DNA of 64,000 nt from Marmoricola sp. OAE513 (GCF_040546585.1 NZ_JBEPOC010000001.1:310001-374000), one strand, 5' to 3'; shown: positions 28,562 through 38,675, numbered from the stretch's first letter. The notes: generated from the sequence alone by a model not told the origin. Made by a program: numbers and translations.

Positions 28562-29323
28562 TCAGCGCGTGGTCGGACGACCCGGCACGCTGACGTCGAT
28601 CTCCTTGACGCCCTTGCGCTTCAGCAGGAGGACCAGGACCTGGGCCTTGTCCTCGGACCCCTCCGCGCTCCCCCACTGGACCGTGACGCCCTTGGTGAGC
28701 TCGAGGTTGATCTTGTCGATCGTCTGCACGTTGATCTTCTCGACGCGCCCGGCGACGTCGGCACGCAGGGCGCCGACCACCTTCGCAGCCTCCGCCAGTG
28801 CGGACGCGCTGACGTCCGCTCGCGTCTCGACCAGCGGGAGGTCGTCAGGGGCTCGGGAGTAGCCGCCGAACAGGACGCCCGAGGCGTCGAGCGCCTGCAG
28901 CTTGCCGCCCCGGTCCACGACGGCGACGGGGGTGCGCTCGACGATCTCGATCACGACGGTGTGCGGCCACGAGCGAGAGACCGCCACGGACTCGACCGCG
29001 TGGATCGCCTCGACGCGCGCCTTGATCGCGGCGAGGTCGGTGCGCACCATCGGACGACCGATCGGTACGCCGGCGACCCGCTCGACCCGGGCCGTGGTCA
29101 CCCGGGCGTTGCCGGTGACCTCGACCTGGCTCACGGCCAGGACGGAGGAGAAGTAGATCAACCACCCGCCGGTGACCAGCAGGATCGCGACCAGCGCGAG
29201 GATGATCCAGCGGCGCCACCTGTCCAGCCGGGCGCGGAAGCGTCGTCGTCCGAAGTCGGGTGCGGCGACGACCGTGGTGTCCTCGTCGTCACCTACTGCC
29301 GTGTCGCCGTACTCGCCGATCAC
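28562..29323 (-). CDS. ftsQ: Cell division protein FtsQ
   Basis: 253 residues, a bitopic divisome protein. A charged cytoplasmic N-terminus, one transmembrane helix at about 40-58, then a POTRA domain (VSQVEVTGNARVTTARVERVAGV) and a beta domain. It links FtsL and FtsB-type proteins to the ring. The GTG at 29323 overlaps the murC stop (GTGA). Longer upstream frames lie inside murC. Confidence 0.92.
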   Translation of the reverse strand: MIGEYGDTAVGDDEDTTVVAAPDFGRRRFRARLDRWRRWIILALVAILLVTGGWLIYFSSVLAVSQVEVTGNARVTTARVERVAGVPIGRPMVRTDLAAIKARVEAIHAVESVAVSRSWPHTVVIEIVERTPVAVVDRGGKLQALDASGVLFGGYSRAPDDLPLVETRADVSASALAEAAKVVGALRADVAGRVEKINVQTIDKINLELTKGVTVQWGSAEGSEDKAQVLVLLLKRKGVKEIDVSVPGRPTTR

Positions 29324-30762
29324 GACCCGGCACCCTCGGCGGCGCGCGTCGTCAGCAGCTCGAGGACCGAGGGTCCCAGCAGCGTCACGTCGCCGGCACC
29401 CAGGGTGAGGATGAGGTCGCCCGGGCGGGCGCGCTGCACGAGGTGCTCGGCTGTGGCGGACCACGAGGGTTCCAGCACGACCTGCGCGGGCGGGAGCGGG
29501 ACGGCGTCCGCGACCAGTGCTGCGGTGACCCCCGGCTCCGGGTCCTCGCGAGCGACGTAGATGTCCATCACCACGACCTCGTCGGCCGCGCCGAGCGCCT
29601 CGCCCATCTCGGCCCCGAAGATCCGGGTGCGCGAGACCATGTGCGGCTGGAACGCCACCACGATCCGGCCGCCGGCAGCCAACGACCGCGCTGCCTCGAG
29701 GTCACCGACGATCTCGCGCGGGTGGTGCGCGTAGGAGTCGTAGACCCGGATCCCGCCGACCTCGCCCTTGAGCTCCATCCTGCGCCGGGTGCCGGTGTAG
29801 GCGCCGAGCCCGCGTGCCAGGTCGGCGAAGGGGAAGCCGAGCCGCAGGCCGCAGGCCAGTGCAGCGAGCGCGTCCTGCACGTAGTGCTGCCCGGGGACCT
29901 GCAGCTGGACCTCGCCCAGCCGGCGGCCGCGGTCGACGACGACGAAGGTCGAGGTCGGCCCCACCTGGCGCAGGTTCTCCGCCTTGACCTCGGCCGGCTC
30001 GCCGCTGGTGCCGATGCCGACGCCGACGCTGTGCAGGCCGAGGCGCTCGGCCTGGGTGAGAAGGTCCGCGGCCCCGGGGTCGTCGACGCAGCCGACGACG
30101 AAACCGTCGGGGTCGATCCGACCGAGGAACTCGGTGAAGGCGGCCCGGTAGGCCTCCTCGGTGCCGTAATTGTCGAGGTGGTCGGCCTCGACGTTGGTGA
30201 CGAGCGCGGCCCGCGGCGAGTACACCAGGAAGGCGCCGTCGCTCTCGTCCGCCTCGGCCACGAACAGTCGGCCGGTGCCGTCGTGGGCGTTCGAGCCGGA
30301 CTCGTTGAGGTCGCCCCCGATGGCGAAGGACGGATCGGCGCCGCAGTGCTGCAGGGCGACCGTGAGCATGGAGGTGGTGGTGGTCTTGCCGTGGGTGCCG
30401 GCCACGGCGATCACCTCGCGTCCCTGCATCACCGCCTCGAGCGCGGCCGAGCGCGGCAGCAGCCGCAGGCCGCGGCGTACGGCCTCGGTGACCTCGGGGT
30501 TGTCCTCGCGGACGGCGGTCGAGACGACGACGGTGTCGACCTCGGCGACCTGCTCGGCAGCGTGGCCGACGTAGCACCGGGCGCCGAGCGCACGCAGCGC
30601 CTCGATGGTCGCCGAGGACTTCGCGTCGCTGCCGGAGACCTCGATGCCGCGGGCCAGCATGATCCGGGCGATGCCGGAGAGGCCGGCGCCGCCGATACCG
30701 ACGAAGTGGACGCGACCCAGGGCCTCGGCGGGCAGCAGCTCGGCGGGGACGGGGACCTTCAT
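29320..30762 (-). CDS. murC: UDP-N-acetylmuramate--L-alanine ligase
   Basis: 480 residues. Adds L-Ala to UDP-MurNAc using ATP. The N-terminal nucleotide fold has VHFVGIGGAGLSG, the ATP loop GTHGKTTTT is at 122-130 and the central domain carries EADESDG. The ATG at 30762 overlaps the murG stop. Cytoplasmic, part of the continuous mur-fts operon. Confidence 0.97.
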   Translation of the reverse strand: MKVPVPAELLPAEALGRVHFVGIGGAGLSGIARIMLARGIEVSGSDAKSSATIEALRALGARCYVGHAAEQVAEVDTVVVSTAVREDNPEVTEAVRRGLRLLPRSAALEAVMQGREVIAVAGTHGKTTTTSMLTVALQHCGADPSFAIGGDLNESGSNAHDGTGRLFVAEADESDGAFLVYSPRAALVTNVEADHLDNYGTEEAYRAAFTEFLGRIDPDGFVVGCVDDPGAADLLTQAERLGLHSVGVGIGTSGEPAEVKAENLRQVGPTSTFVVVDRGRRLGEVQLQVPGQHYVQDALAALACGLRLGFPFADLARGLGAYTGTRRRMELKGEVGGIRVYDSYAHHPREIVGDLEAARSLAAGGRIVVAFQPHMVSRTRIFGAEMGEALGAADEVVVMDIYVAREDPEPGVTAALVADAVPLPPAQVVLEPSWSATAEHLVQRARPGDLILTLGAGDVTLLGPSVLELLTTRAAEGAGS

Positions 30763-31850
30763 CGCCGCCCTCCTCGCGCCGCTGCCTCGACCAGGTCGGC
30801 GACCTTCTCGTCGGCGTCCAGCGGGATCACCCCGGCTGCCGCCGCGCCCATCGCCTCGCGCGCAGCGACGTCGGTGAGCAGTCCGGGCAGCGTCGCCCGG
30901 ACCCACTCGGGGGTGAACGCCGCGTCGGCGACGAGGAGGCCTCCGCCGGCGTCGACGACCGGGCGGGCGTTGAGCGCCTGCTCGCCGTTGCCGATCGGGA
31001 GCGGGACGAAGACGGCCGGAAGCCCGACGCCGGAGACCTCGGTGACCGTGTTGGAACCGGAGCGGCAGACCACCAGGTCGGCGGCGGCGTACGCGAGGTC
31101 CATCCGGTCGACGTAGTTCTGCACCACGTACGCCGGCCCGCCCGGGGTCGTCGGTGCCTCGAGCTCGTTCTTGGGACCGATCACGTGCAGCACCTGCACC
31201 CCCGCAGCGGCCAGCGCACCGGCCCCGGCCACGATCGAGCCGTTGATCCGCTGCGCCCCCTGCGAGCCGCCGGTCACCAGCAGCGTCGGGGCATCGGCGT
31301 CGAGGCCGAAGAAGGCGCGCGCCTCGGCCCGCAGCGCGGCGCGGTCCAGCGTGGCGATCATCCGGCGTACGGGCAGACCGGTGACGACCGCGTGCGGGAG
31401 GTTGGTGCCCGGGAAGCTGGTCGCGACGTACCGGGTGAAGCGCGCGCCGAGCTTGTTGGCGATGCCGGGCAGGGCGTTGCCCTCGTGCACCACCAGCGGC
31501 GTCCTCCGCCGGCGCGCGGCCAGGTAGGCGGGCACCGAGACGTAGCCACCGAAGCCGACGACGACGTCGGGCTGAAGCCGGTCCAGGACCGCGGTCGCCT
31601 CGTTCACCGACGCACGGAGTCGTCCGGGTGTGCGGACGAGGTCGGCGTTCAGCTTGCGCGACAGCGGCACCGGCGAGACCAGCTCGAGCTGGTAGCCGGC
31701 TGCGGGGATGACGGTGACCTCGAGCCCGCGCGGGGTGCCGAGGCAGACGATGTCGAGATCGGGGTCCCGGCGCCCGAGGGCGTCGGCGACGGCGAGCAGC
31801 GGGGACGTGTGCCCCGCTGTACCTCCGCCGGCCAGCAGGACGCGCTTCAC
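30759..31850 (-). CDS. murG: UDP-GlcNAc--MurNAc-pentapeptide undecaprenol GlcNAc transferase
   Basis: 363 residues, a GT-B glycosyltransferase that makes lipid II from lipid I at the inner membrane face. The G-loop GGGTAGH is at 8-14 and the second nucleotide-binding loop is TGGSQGAQ. The C-terminal VVCRSGSNTVTEV segment contacts UDP-GlcNAc; where most homologues have RSGA here it is RSGS. It starts 10 bases after ftsW. Confidence 0.97.
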   Translation of the reverse strand: MKRVLLAGGGTAGHTSPLLAVADALGRRDPDLDIVCLGTPRGLEVTVIPAAGYQLELVSPVPLSRKLNADLVRTPGRLRASVNEATAVLDRLQPDVVVGFGGYVSVPAYLAARRRRTPLVVHEGNALPGIANKLGARFTRYVATSFPGTNLPHAVVTGLPVRRMIATLDRAALRAEARAFFGLDADAPTLLVTGGSQGAQRINGSIVAGAGALAAAGVQVLHVIGPKNELEAPTTPGGPAYVVQNYVDRMDLAYAAADLVVCRSGSNTVTEVSGVGLPAVFVPLPIGNGEQALNARPVVDAGGGLLVADAAFTPEWVRATLPGLLTDVAAREAMGAAAAGVIPLDADEKVADLVEAAARGGRR

Positions 31851-31860
31851 GGCAGTGCCC

Positions 31861-33129
31861 TCATCGCAGTCCAGCGGTCCGTGCCGCCCCGGCGTTCACG
31901 GCACGGAGGCGACGGCGTTCGTTGCGACGGCGCTGGAGCTCACCGGCGGCGTTCGGGTTGGAGCGGGCGAAACCGATCACCAGGCCGAGCGCGACCAGCT
32001 CGGGCACCAGCGAGGAACCGCCGTAGGAGACCAGCGGGAGCGGGATGCCGATGACCGGGAGCAGGGCGAGGACCATGCCGATGTTGATGATCACGTGCGC
32101 GGTCAGCCAGATCACGATCCCGGCGGTCGCGTAGCGCACGAAGAGGTTCTCGGCCTGCGCCGCCACCCGGAGGCCGGCGTAGGCGATCACCAGGAAAAGC
32201 GCCAGCACCAGCAGGGTGCCGACCAGGCCCATCTCCTCACCGAGCACGGCGAAGATGAAGTCGGTGTGGGCCTCGGGCAGGTTTCCCCACTTCTGCTGGC
32301 TGGCGCCGATGCCCTTGCCGAAGACGCCGCCGCTGGCCATGCCGAGGATGCCGTGGCCGGCCTGCCACCCGGAGTTCTGGAAGTCGGAGAACGGCTTGGT
32401 GAACATCGTCAGACGTTCCATCCGCTCGGGACTGCTGGCCGCGAGGAACAGGACCACGACGCCGGCGAGGCTCGCAGCGCCGAAGAAGAACCGCACCGGG
32501 ACCCCCACCACCCAGAGCATGCCGAGGGTGATCGCGACCAGAACCAGGGCCGTGCCGAGGTCGCCACCGACCAGGACCAGGCCGGTGATCGCTGCGGCCA
32601 CCGGGATCACCGGGACGACGAGGTGCTTCCAGCTGGCCAGCAGGTGGTCCTTGCGTGCGTAGACGTCGGCACACCACAGGATCATCGCGAACTTCGCGAC
32701 CTCCGAGGGCTGCACCTGGAAGGGACCGACGCCGAGCCAGTTCTTGTTGCCGTTGACCTCGACGCCGAGCGAGGTCTGCGTCGCCACGAGCATCCCGGCG
32801 GCCACCAGCAGCATCGGCCAGGAGGCGAGCCGCAGGACCTTCAGCGGCAGCCGGGTGGCGATCCAGGCGCACGGCAGCGCCACGACGACCCACATGAGCT
32901 GCTTGGTCGCCCAGTAGTAGCTGTTGCCGCCCTGGTTCTCGAAAGCCTCGACGCTGGAGGCGCTGAGCACCATCACCATGCCGATGGCCAGCAGCAGCGT
33001 GGTCGCGCCGAGGAGCAGGTAGTACGGGGTCAGCGGCCGGTCGAGGTGGCGGCGCATCGTCGCGATCCAGGTCCGGACACCGGCGCTGCTGCCGTAGGTC
33101 CGGTCACCGGGGTGCGCGGTGGCGCTCAC
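31861..33129 (-). CDS. ftsW: SEDS-family septal peptidoglycan polymerase FtsW
   Basis: 422 residues with about ten membrane helices. Polymerises lipid II during septation together with FtsI. SEDS features include QPSEVAKFAMILW, GGDLGTALV and the C-terminal SYGGSSLV...LGLVIGFAR. The GTG at 33129 has an excellent ribosome-binding site (GGAGGAAGA immediately upstream), which decides the start over ATGs further in. A basic C-terminal tail (RRRNERRRLR) may be a docking site. Confidence 0.95.
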   Translation of the reverse strand: MSATAHPGDRTYGSSAGVRTWIATMRRHLDRPLTPYYLLLGATTLLLAIGMVMVLSASSVEAFENQGGNSYYWATKQLMWVVVALPCAWIATRLPLKVLRLASWPMLLVAAGMLVATQTSLGVEVNGNKNWLGVGPFQVQPSEVAKFAMILWCADVYARKDHLLASWKHLVVPVIPVAAAITGLVLVGGDLGTALVLVAITLGMLWVVGVPVRFFFGAASLAGVVVLFLAASSPERMERLTMFTKPFSDFQNSGWQAGHGILGMASGGVFGKGIGASQQKWGNLPEAHTDFIFAVLGEEMGLVGTLLVLALFLVIAYAGLRVAAQAENLFVRYATAGIVIWLTAHVIINIGMVLALLPVIGIPLPLVSYGGSSLVPELVALGLVIGFARSNPNAAGELQRRRNERRRLRAVNAGAARTAGLR

Positions 33130-33142
33130 TCTTCCTCCTGCG

Positions 33143-34612
33143 TCAGCTGTCCTGAGCCCGCTGCCTGCGGTGCACCGCCTCGGCGAAGGCATCGCCGCGG
33201 GCGCCGTAGTTGGCGAACATGTCCATGGAGGCGCATCCGGGAGCAAGGAGAACCGTGTCCCCCGGTCGTGCCAGCGCCGCGGCTTCCGCCACGACCCTTT
33301 CCATGGGAGCAGTCTCTCCGGCGGCGAGCCGGAAGACGGGCACATCCGGGGCGTGTCGGGACAACGCCTCACCAATCACATCAGCATCAGTACCCATCAG
33401 GATTACCGCGCGCAGCCGGTTCCCGACCTTCTCGACGAGGTCGTCGAAGGTGGCTCCCTTCGCCAGTCCCCCGGCAACCCACACGACCGACTCGTAGGCC
33501 TGCAGGGACGCCAGCGCTGCGGGAGGGTTGGTGGCCTTGGAGTCGTCGACCCAGGTGACCCCGTCGAAGGTGGCCACCTCCGCGATCCGGTGACCGTCGG
33601 GCTTGAACTCGCGCAGCGCGTCGCGCACGGCCACCGGGGCGACCCCGTACGAGCGGGCCAGCGCGGCCGCTGCCAGGGCGTTCGCCACCATGTGCGGGGC
33701 CGGCGAGGCAAGATCGGCCAGCGTGCACAGCTCGGCGGCCGCCTCGCGGCGGTTCTCGACGAACGCCCGGTCGACCAGGACGTCCTCGACCAGACCGAGC
33801 ATGCCGACCGACGGCATCCCGAGGGTGAAACCGATCGCGCGTGCGCCCTCGACGACGTCGGCGTCGACGACGAGCTGCTCGGTGACCGGGTCGGCGACGT
33901 TGTAGACGCAGGCGTGCTGGACCTGCTCGTAGATCCGGCCCTTGTCCGCCGTGTAGGCCTGCATCGAGGGGTACCAGTCGAGGTGGTCCGGGGCCACGTT
34001 GAGGACCGCCGCGGAGTGCGCACTCATCGAGGACGTGTAGTGCAGCTGGAAGCTGGAGAGCTCGACCGCCAGGACGTCGTAGGGGTCGCCGTCCTCGCCG
34101 TACCCGGTCATCACGGCCTCCACCAGCGGCAGCCCGACGTTGCCCGCGGCCACCGCGCGGTGGCCGCCCCGGCGCAGCATCTGCGCGAGCATCTGCACCG
34201 TCGTCGTCTTGCCGTTGGTGCCGGTGACGGCCAGCCAGGGCACCGGGTTCTCCGGGTCGCGCAGACGCCAGGCGAGCTCGACCTCGCCCCAGACCGGGAT
34301 GCCCCGGGCGGCGGCCTGCGCCAGCAGCGGGGTGTCGGGCCGCCAGCCCGGTGAGGTGATCAGCACGTCGACGTCCTCGGGCAGCACGGCGGTGGAGCCC
34401 TCGCCGTACCGGATCGTGGCGCCGAGGTCCTCGAGCAGCGCGGCCCGCTCGGCGCGGGCCCCGGGCTCGCCGTCGTCCAGGCCGGTCACCGAAGCACCCA
34501 GGTAGGTCAGGTTGTCGGCGGCGGCGAAACCGGAGACGCCCATGCCGGCGACGACGACGTCGACGCCCTCCCAGGAGTCGTGCCGGCCGAGCTGGTCAGG
34601 ACGGGACGGCAA
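33143..34612 (-). CDS. murD: UDP-N-acetylmuramoylalanine--D-glutamate ligase
   Basis: 489 residues. Adds D-Glu to UDP-MurNAc-Ala. The ATP loop GTNGKTTT is at 131-138 and the N-terminal fold starts DVVVAGMGVSG. The start assigned is TTG at 34612, six bases after the mraY stop. The ATG overlapping that stop (34622) is in a frame that closes after eight codons, so TTG is the best choice but not certain. Confidence 0.94.
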   Translation of the reverse strand: MPSRPDQLGRHDSWEGVDVVVAGMGVSGFAAADNLTYLGASVTGLDDGEPGARAERAALLEDLGATIRYGEGSTAVLPEDVDVLITSPGWRPDTPLLAQAAARGIPVWGEVELAWRLRDPENPVPWLAVTGTNGKTTTVQMLAQMLRRGGHRAVAAGNVGLPLVEAVMTGYGEDGDPYDVLAVELSSFQLHYTSSMSAHSAAVLNVAPDHLDWYPSMQAYTADKGRIYEQVQHACVYNVADPVTEQLVVDADVVEGARAIGFTLGMPSVGMLGLVEDVLVDRAFVENRREAAAELCTLADLASPAPHMVANALAAAALARSYGVAPVAVRDALREFKPDGHRIAEVATFDGVTWVDDSKATNPPAALASLQAYESVVWVAGGLAKGATFDDLVEKVGNRLRAVILMGTDADVIGEALSRHAPDVPVFRLAAGETAPMERVVAEAAALARPGDTVLLAPGCASMDMFANYGARGDAFAEAVHRRQRAQDS

Positions 34613-34618
34613 CGGTGC

Positions 34619-35713
34619 TCATCCTCCGACCACCCATTCGGCGTAGAAGACGCCCAGACCGGCGGCGACGAAGACCGCGCCGATCAGCCAGAAGCGGATC
34701 ACCACGGTGATCTCCTCCCAGCCGAGCAGCTCGAAGTGGTGGTGCAGCGGCGCCATCCGGAACAGCCGCTTGCCCTTGGTCGCCTTGAAGTACCCGACCT
34801 GCAGGATCACCGACATCGTCTGGATCACGAACAGGCCCCCGAGCAGGGCGAGCAGCAGCTCGGTGCGGGTCATCACGGCCATACCGGCGACCGCACCACC
34901 GAGAGCCAGCGAGCCGGTGTCACCCATGAAGATCTGGGCGGGCGAGGCGTTGTACCAGAGGAAGCCGAAGCAGGCGCCGGTGATCGCGGCGGCGATGACG
35001 GCCAGGTCCAGGGGGTCGCGGACCACGTAGCAGGAACCGACCGCACCGGATACCGCGACCCGGGTGCCGCCGCAGTCCTGGTTGTTCTGCCAGATGTTCA
35101 TCAGCGTGTAGGCACCGAAGACCATCATCGAGGCGCCGGCGGCGAGGCCGTCGAGACCGTCGGTGAGGTTCACGGCGTTGCTGGTGCCGGCGATCAGCAG
35201 CACGATGAACACGACCATCAGGGCCAGCGGGAGCTTGAACGAGTCGAGGTCGCGGGTGAACGAGATCGCGCGGCTGGCCACCGTGGTGCCGTCGGCGTCG
35301 ACGAACGGCGCGTGCTTCCACAGAGCCAGGAAGCCGAAGATCACCGCGACCAGCGTCTGACCGATGAACTTCGCCTTGCTCCGCAGACCGAGGTTGCGCT
35401 GCTTGTAGATCTTGATGAAGTCGTCGAGGAACCCGACGAAACCGAGCCCGACGAAGAGGAACAGCAGCAGCAGCGCCGACGCCGAGGGGTGCACGCCGGT
35501 GATGAGCTTGGCCAGGAAGTAGGAGACGACCGTGGCCAGCACGATCACCAGGCCACCCATGGTCGGGGTGCCGCGCTTGGTGTGGTGCGTCGTCGGCCCG
35601 TCCTCGCGGATCAGCTGGCCGTAGCCCCGCTTCGCGAAGACCGAGATCGCGACCCGGGTCCCGATGATGGTGAAGATCAGCGACAGACCGCCGGCGAGCA
35701 GGACTGCTCTCAC
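34619..35713 (-). CDS. mraY: Phospho-N-acetylmuramoyl-pentapeptide-transferase
   Basis: 364 residues with ten predicted membrane helices. Transfers phospho-MurNAc-pentapeptide to undecaprenyl phosphate, giving lipid I. The Mg2+ aspartates are in FLDDFIKI, NLTDGLDGLA and GDTGSLALGG. An early THHTKRGTPTMGG motif is present. GTG 35713 overlaps the murF stop (GTGA). Confidence 0.97.
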   Translation of the reverse strand: MRAVLLAGGLSLIFTIIGTRVAISVFAKRGYGQLIREDGPTTHHTKRGTPTMGGLVIVLATVVSYFLAKLITGVHPSASALLLLFLFVGLGFVGFLDDFIKIYKQRNLGLRSKAKFIGQTLVAVIFGFLALWKHAPFVDADGTTVASRAISFTRDLDSFKLPLALMVVFIVLLIAGTSNAVNLTDGLDGLAAGASMMVFGAYTLMNIWQNNQDCGGTRVAVSGAVGSCYVVRDPLDLAVIAAAITGACFGFLWYNASPAQIFMGDTGSLALGGAVAGMAVMTRTELLLALLGGLFVIQTMSVILQVGYFKATKGKRLFRMAPLHHHFELLGWEEITVVIRFWLIGAVFVAAGLGVFYAEWVVGG

Positions 35714-37146
35714 GGTTTCGCCTCCTTCGCCTCGTCGTCAGCCCGGTCGTCGGCCAGCAACGCGTCGGCGACCCGTTCCAACCCGGCCGCCCGCGATGCC
35801 TTGACCAGCACGATCTCCGTGCCGTCGACATTGTTCCGCACGGCGAGGGCAGCATCGCGCACCGAGGGGTGGAAGACGGCTGTGTCGTTGGCCTCAGTGA
35901 TCCCCTCAGCAATCCCCTCAGCAATCCCTTGGGCGCCCTCCCCGACGACGACCACCCGCGAGATGCCCAGGTCGGCGGCCAGCCGGCCGATCGCGCGGTG
36001 CTCCTCCAGCGCTGTCGCACCGAGCTCGCGCATCTCCCCCAGGACGGCGACCGTGGGACGACCGGCCCGCTCCCCGATCCCGGCCAGGGTCTGCAGACCG
36101 GCCGCCATCGAGTCCGGGTTGGCGTTGTAGGCGTCGTTGATGACCACCAGACCGTCGGCCCGCTCGTGCAGCTCCATCCGCCACTTCGACAGCGCGGTGA
36201 GCCGCTGCAGGGACGCGGCGACGTCCTCCAGACGGACGCCCGCCGCCAGAGCTGCCGTGGTCGCTGCGGCGGCGTTGCGGGCCTGGTGCGCCCCGAGCAG
36301 CCCGAGGTTCACGTGCACCCGCTCGGCGCCGGTCGTGAGGTCGAACGACGGTCGCCCGAGGTCGTCGACCTCGAGGTCGGACAGCCGCAGGCCGGCGTTC
36401 ACGTCCTCGCCGAAGGTGTGCACGGCCGCCTTCGTGCGCGGAGCCATCCCCGCGACCAGGGGGTCGTCGAGGTTGAGCACGGCGACGCCGTTCGGACCCA
36501 GCGCCTCGACCAGCTCGCCCTTCGCGATCGCGATGTTCTCCTGCGAACCGAACTCGCCCAGGTGGGCCCTACCGACGTTGAGCACGATGCTGATGTCCGG
36601 GGGCGCGATCGCGCAGAGGTCGGCAAGGTGACCGATCCCGCGGGCGCCCATCTCCAGGACGAGGTAGCGGGTGGTCTCCTCCGCACGGAGCACGGTCAGC
36701 GGCAGGCCGAGCTCGTTGTTGAAGGACCCGTACGTCGCCACCGTCGGGCCCGCGTCGGCGAGCACCGCGCCGAGCATGTCCTTGACGCTGGTCTTGCCCT
36801 GGGACCCGGTGACGGCGAGCACGACCAGGTCGGGGTTCCGACGACGCAGCGTGGCGAGCACGTGGGCGGCGAGCGCCCCGACGGCTCGTTGCACGTCGTC
36901 CACGACGACGCCGGGGAGATCCAGGTGCCGGCTGGCGAGGACCGCGGCGGCTCCGCCCGCGACCGCTCCCGCGGCGTAGTCGTGACCGTCGACGTGCTCC
37001 CCTGCGATGGCGAGGAAGAGCCCGCCTGGCGCGGGCTCGCGGCTGTCCAGGAACGCCGGACCGCTGACGACCGTGGGCCCCTGGAGCGGGTCGGCGACCT
37101 CGCCGCCGACGACCTCGGCGATCTCCGTGAGCGTCATGGCGATCAT
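35710..37146 (-). CDS. murF: UDP-MurNAc-tripeptide--D-Ala-D-Ala ligase
   Basis: 478 residues. Adds the D-Ala-D-Ala dipeptide to complete the cytoplasmic precursor. The ATP loop is TGSQGKTSVKDM and the substrate segment is INDAYNANPDSM. A local micro-duplication gives GIAEGIAEGITE near residue 410 (plus strand about 35896-35930), which adds a few residues to a surface loop. It overlaps murE and mraY by four bases each. Confidence 0.97.
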   Translation of the reverse strand: MIAMTLTEIAEVVGGEVADPLQGPTVVSGPAFLDSREPAPGGLFLAIAGEHVDGHDYAAGAVAGGAAAVLASRHLDLPGVVVDDVQRAVGALAAHVLATLRRRNPDLVVLAVTGSQGKTSVKDMLGAVLADAGPTVATYGSFNNELGLPLTVLRAEETTRYLVLEMGARGIGHLADLCAIAPPDISIVLNVGRAHLGEFGSQENIAIAKGELVEALGPNGVAVLNLDDPLVAGMAPRTKAAVHTFGEDVNAGLRLSDLEVDDLGRPSFDLTTGAERVHVNLGLLGAHQARNAAAATTAALAAGVRLEDVAASLQRLTALSKWRMELHERADGLVVINDAYNANPDSMAAGLQTLAGIGERAGRPTVAVLGEMRELGATALEEHRAIGRLAADLGISRVVVVGEGAQGIAEGIAEGITEANDTAVFHPSVRDAALAVRNNVDGTEIVLVKASRAAGLERVADALLADDRADDEAKEAKP

Positions 37147-38663
37147 CGGGCTCTTCCCTCCAGTGCGGCACGGACCTGGTCACGGTCGTCGAACGGGTGC
37201 ACCACCACGTCCCCCGGGCCGCCCACCTCCTGGCCGGTCTCGTGTCCCTTACCCGCCACCAGCACGGTGTCACCGGGTCCGGCCAGTCCGACCGCATGGG
37301 CGATGGCGCTGCCACGGTCGCCGATCTCGACGACCTCGGCGTGCGCGTCGGCGGGGACGCCCGCCAGGACTGCCGCACGGATGGCGGCCGGGTCCTCGCT
37401 GCGCGGGTTGTCGTCGGTGACCACGAGCACGTCGGCGGAGCGGGCCCCGATCTCGCCCATCAGCGGACGCTTGCCGGCGTCCCGGTCGCCGCCGGCCCCG
37501 ACGACGAGGATCAGCCGACCGGTGGTCAGTGGGCGCAGTGCTGCCACGGCCGCCTCCAGGGCGTCCGGCTTGTGGGCGTAGTCGACGACCGCGAGGAAGT
37601 CCTGCCCGGCGTCGATCCGCTCGAGACGACCGGGAACGCCCCCGGAGGAGGCGATCCCCGCGGCGACCGCGGCGACGTCGAAGCCGGCCTCGGCGGCGAG
37701 CGCCACGGCGCAGAGCGCGTTGGAGACGTTGAAGGCACCGGTGAGCGGCACGCCCGCGGGCACCTGCTCCCCCGTGGGCGTGATCACCGTGAACGTCGAA
37801 CCCTCCGGCCGCAGCTGCACGTCGACCGCCCGCCAGTCGGCCGGGTTGCCCTCGGTCGAGAACGTGCGCATCTCGATGCCGGCGACCTCGAGCAGGCGGC
37901 GGCCGAACTCGTCGTCGACGTTGGTGAGGCCGAGGCGGGCGCGCTCGGGAGTGAACAGCGACGCCTTGGCCGCGAAGTAGTCCTCGAGGTCGGCGTGGAA
38001 GTCGAGGTGGTCGCGGCCGAGGTTCACGAACGCCGCGACGTCGAAGACGACACCGTCGACGCGCCCCATCACCAGGGCGTGGCTGGAGACCTCCATGGCG
38101 CAGCCGCGGACGTCCTGCTCGACCATCACGGCGAAGAGGGCGTGCAGGTCGGGGGCCTCGGGCGTGGTCAGCGCCGTCTTCACCTCGGCTCCGGCGATCC
38201 GGGTGCCGACGGTCCCGATCACCGCAGCGCGCAGACCCGCCTGCTCGAGCCCGGCCTCGAGCAGGCGGGTGGTGGTGGTCTTGCCCTGGGTACCGGTGAC
38301 GGCCATCAGCGTGAGGGAGCCGGCCGGGTGCCCGTAGATCTCGTCCGCGAGCCTGCCCAGGAGCGCCCGCGGGTCGTCGACGACCAGGACCGGGACGGTC
38401 GCCCCGGTCAGCCGGTCGGCACCGGCCGGGTCGGTGAGGACCGCGACAGCACCGGCGTCGACCGCGTCGGCGGCGTAGTCGGCGCCGTGGGCCGCGGAAC
38501 CCGGGAGGGCGGCGTACAGGTCGCCGGGGGTGACCCGGCGCGAGCTCAGGCTCAGGCCAGTGACGCTCACACCGTCGGTCCCGCCGAGCACACGCGCACG
38601 GGTCCTGGCAGCCAGATCGCCCACAGGGGTGGCGATCGGGTGCGCGGGACGGGTCAGTGACAC
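37143..38663 (-). CDS. murE: UDP-MurNAc-dipeptide--diaminopimelate ligase
   Basis: 506 residues. Adds the third stem residue. The ATP loop is GTQGKTTTT and the amino-acid selectivity motif is DNPR (TDDNPRSEDP), which indicates diaminopimelate rather than lysine. Whether it prefers the LL or meso isomer cannot be told. The GTG at 38663 is preceded by TAGGCT six bases upstream, an apparent leaderless promoter inside the division cluster. Confidence 0.96.
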   Translation of the reverse strand: MSLTRPAHPIATPVGDLAARTRARVLGGTDGVSVTGLSLSSRRVTPGDLYAALPGSAAHGADYAADAVDAGAVAVLTDPAGADRLTGATVPVLVVDDPRALLGRLADEIYGHPAGSLTLMAVTGTQGKTTTTRLLEAGLEQAGLRAAVIGTVGTRIAGAEVKTALTTPEAPDLHALFAVMVEQDVRGCAMEVSSHALVMGRVDGVVFDVAAFVNLGRDHLDFHADLEDYFAAKASLFTPERARLGLTNVDDEFGRRLLEVAGIEMRTFSTEGNPADWRAVDVQLRPEGSTFTVITPTGEQVPAGVPLTGAFNVSNALCAVALAAEAGFDVAAVAAGIASSGGVPGRLERIDAGQDFLAVVDYAHKPDALEAAVAALRPLTTGRLILVVGAGGDRDAGKRPLMGEIGARSADVLVVTDDNPRSEDPAAIRAAVLAGVPADAHAEVVEIGDRGSAIAHAVGLAGPGDTVLVAGKGHETGQEVGGPGDVVVHPFDDRDQVRAALEGRAR

Positions 38664-38669
38664 GCGCCG

Positions 38670-38675
38670 AGCCTA
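38670..38675 (-). promoter_or_regulatory. Internal -10 element before murE
   Basis: TAGGCT on the minus strand lies six bases before the murE GTG. It sits in the 96-base gap after ftsI, the largest break inside the rsmH-ftsQ block. It should let murE and downstream genes be transcribed independently of the mraZ promoter. Confidence 0.5.
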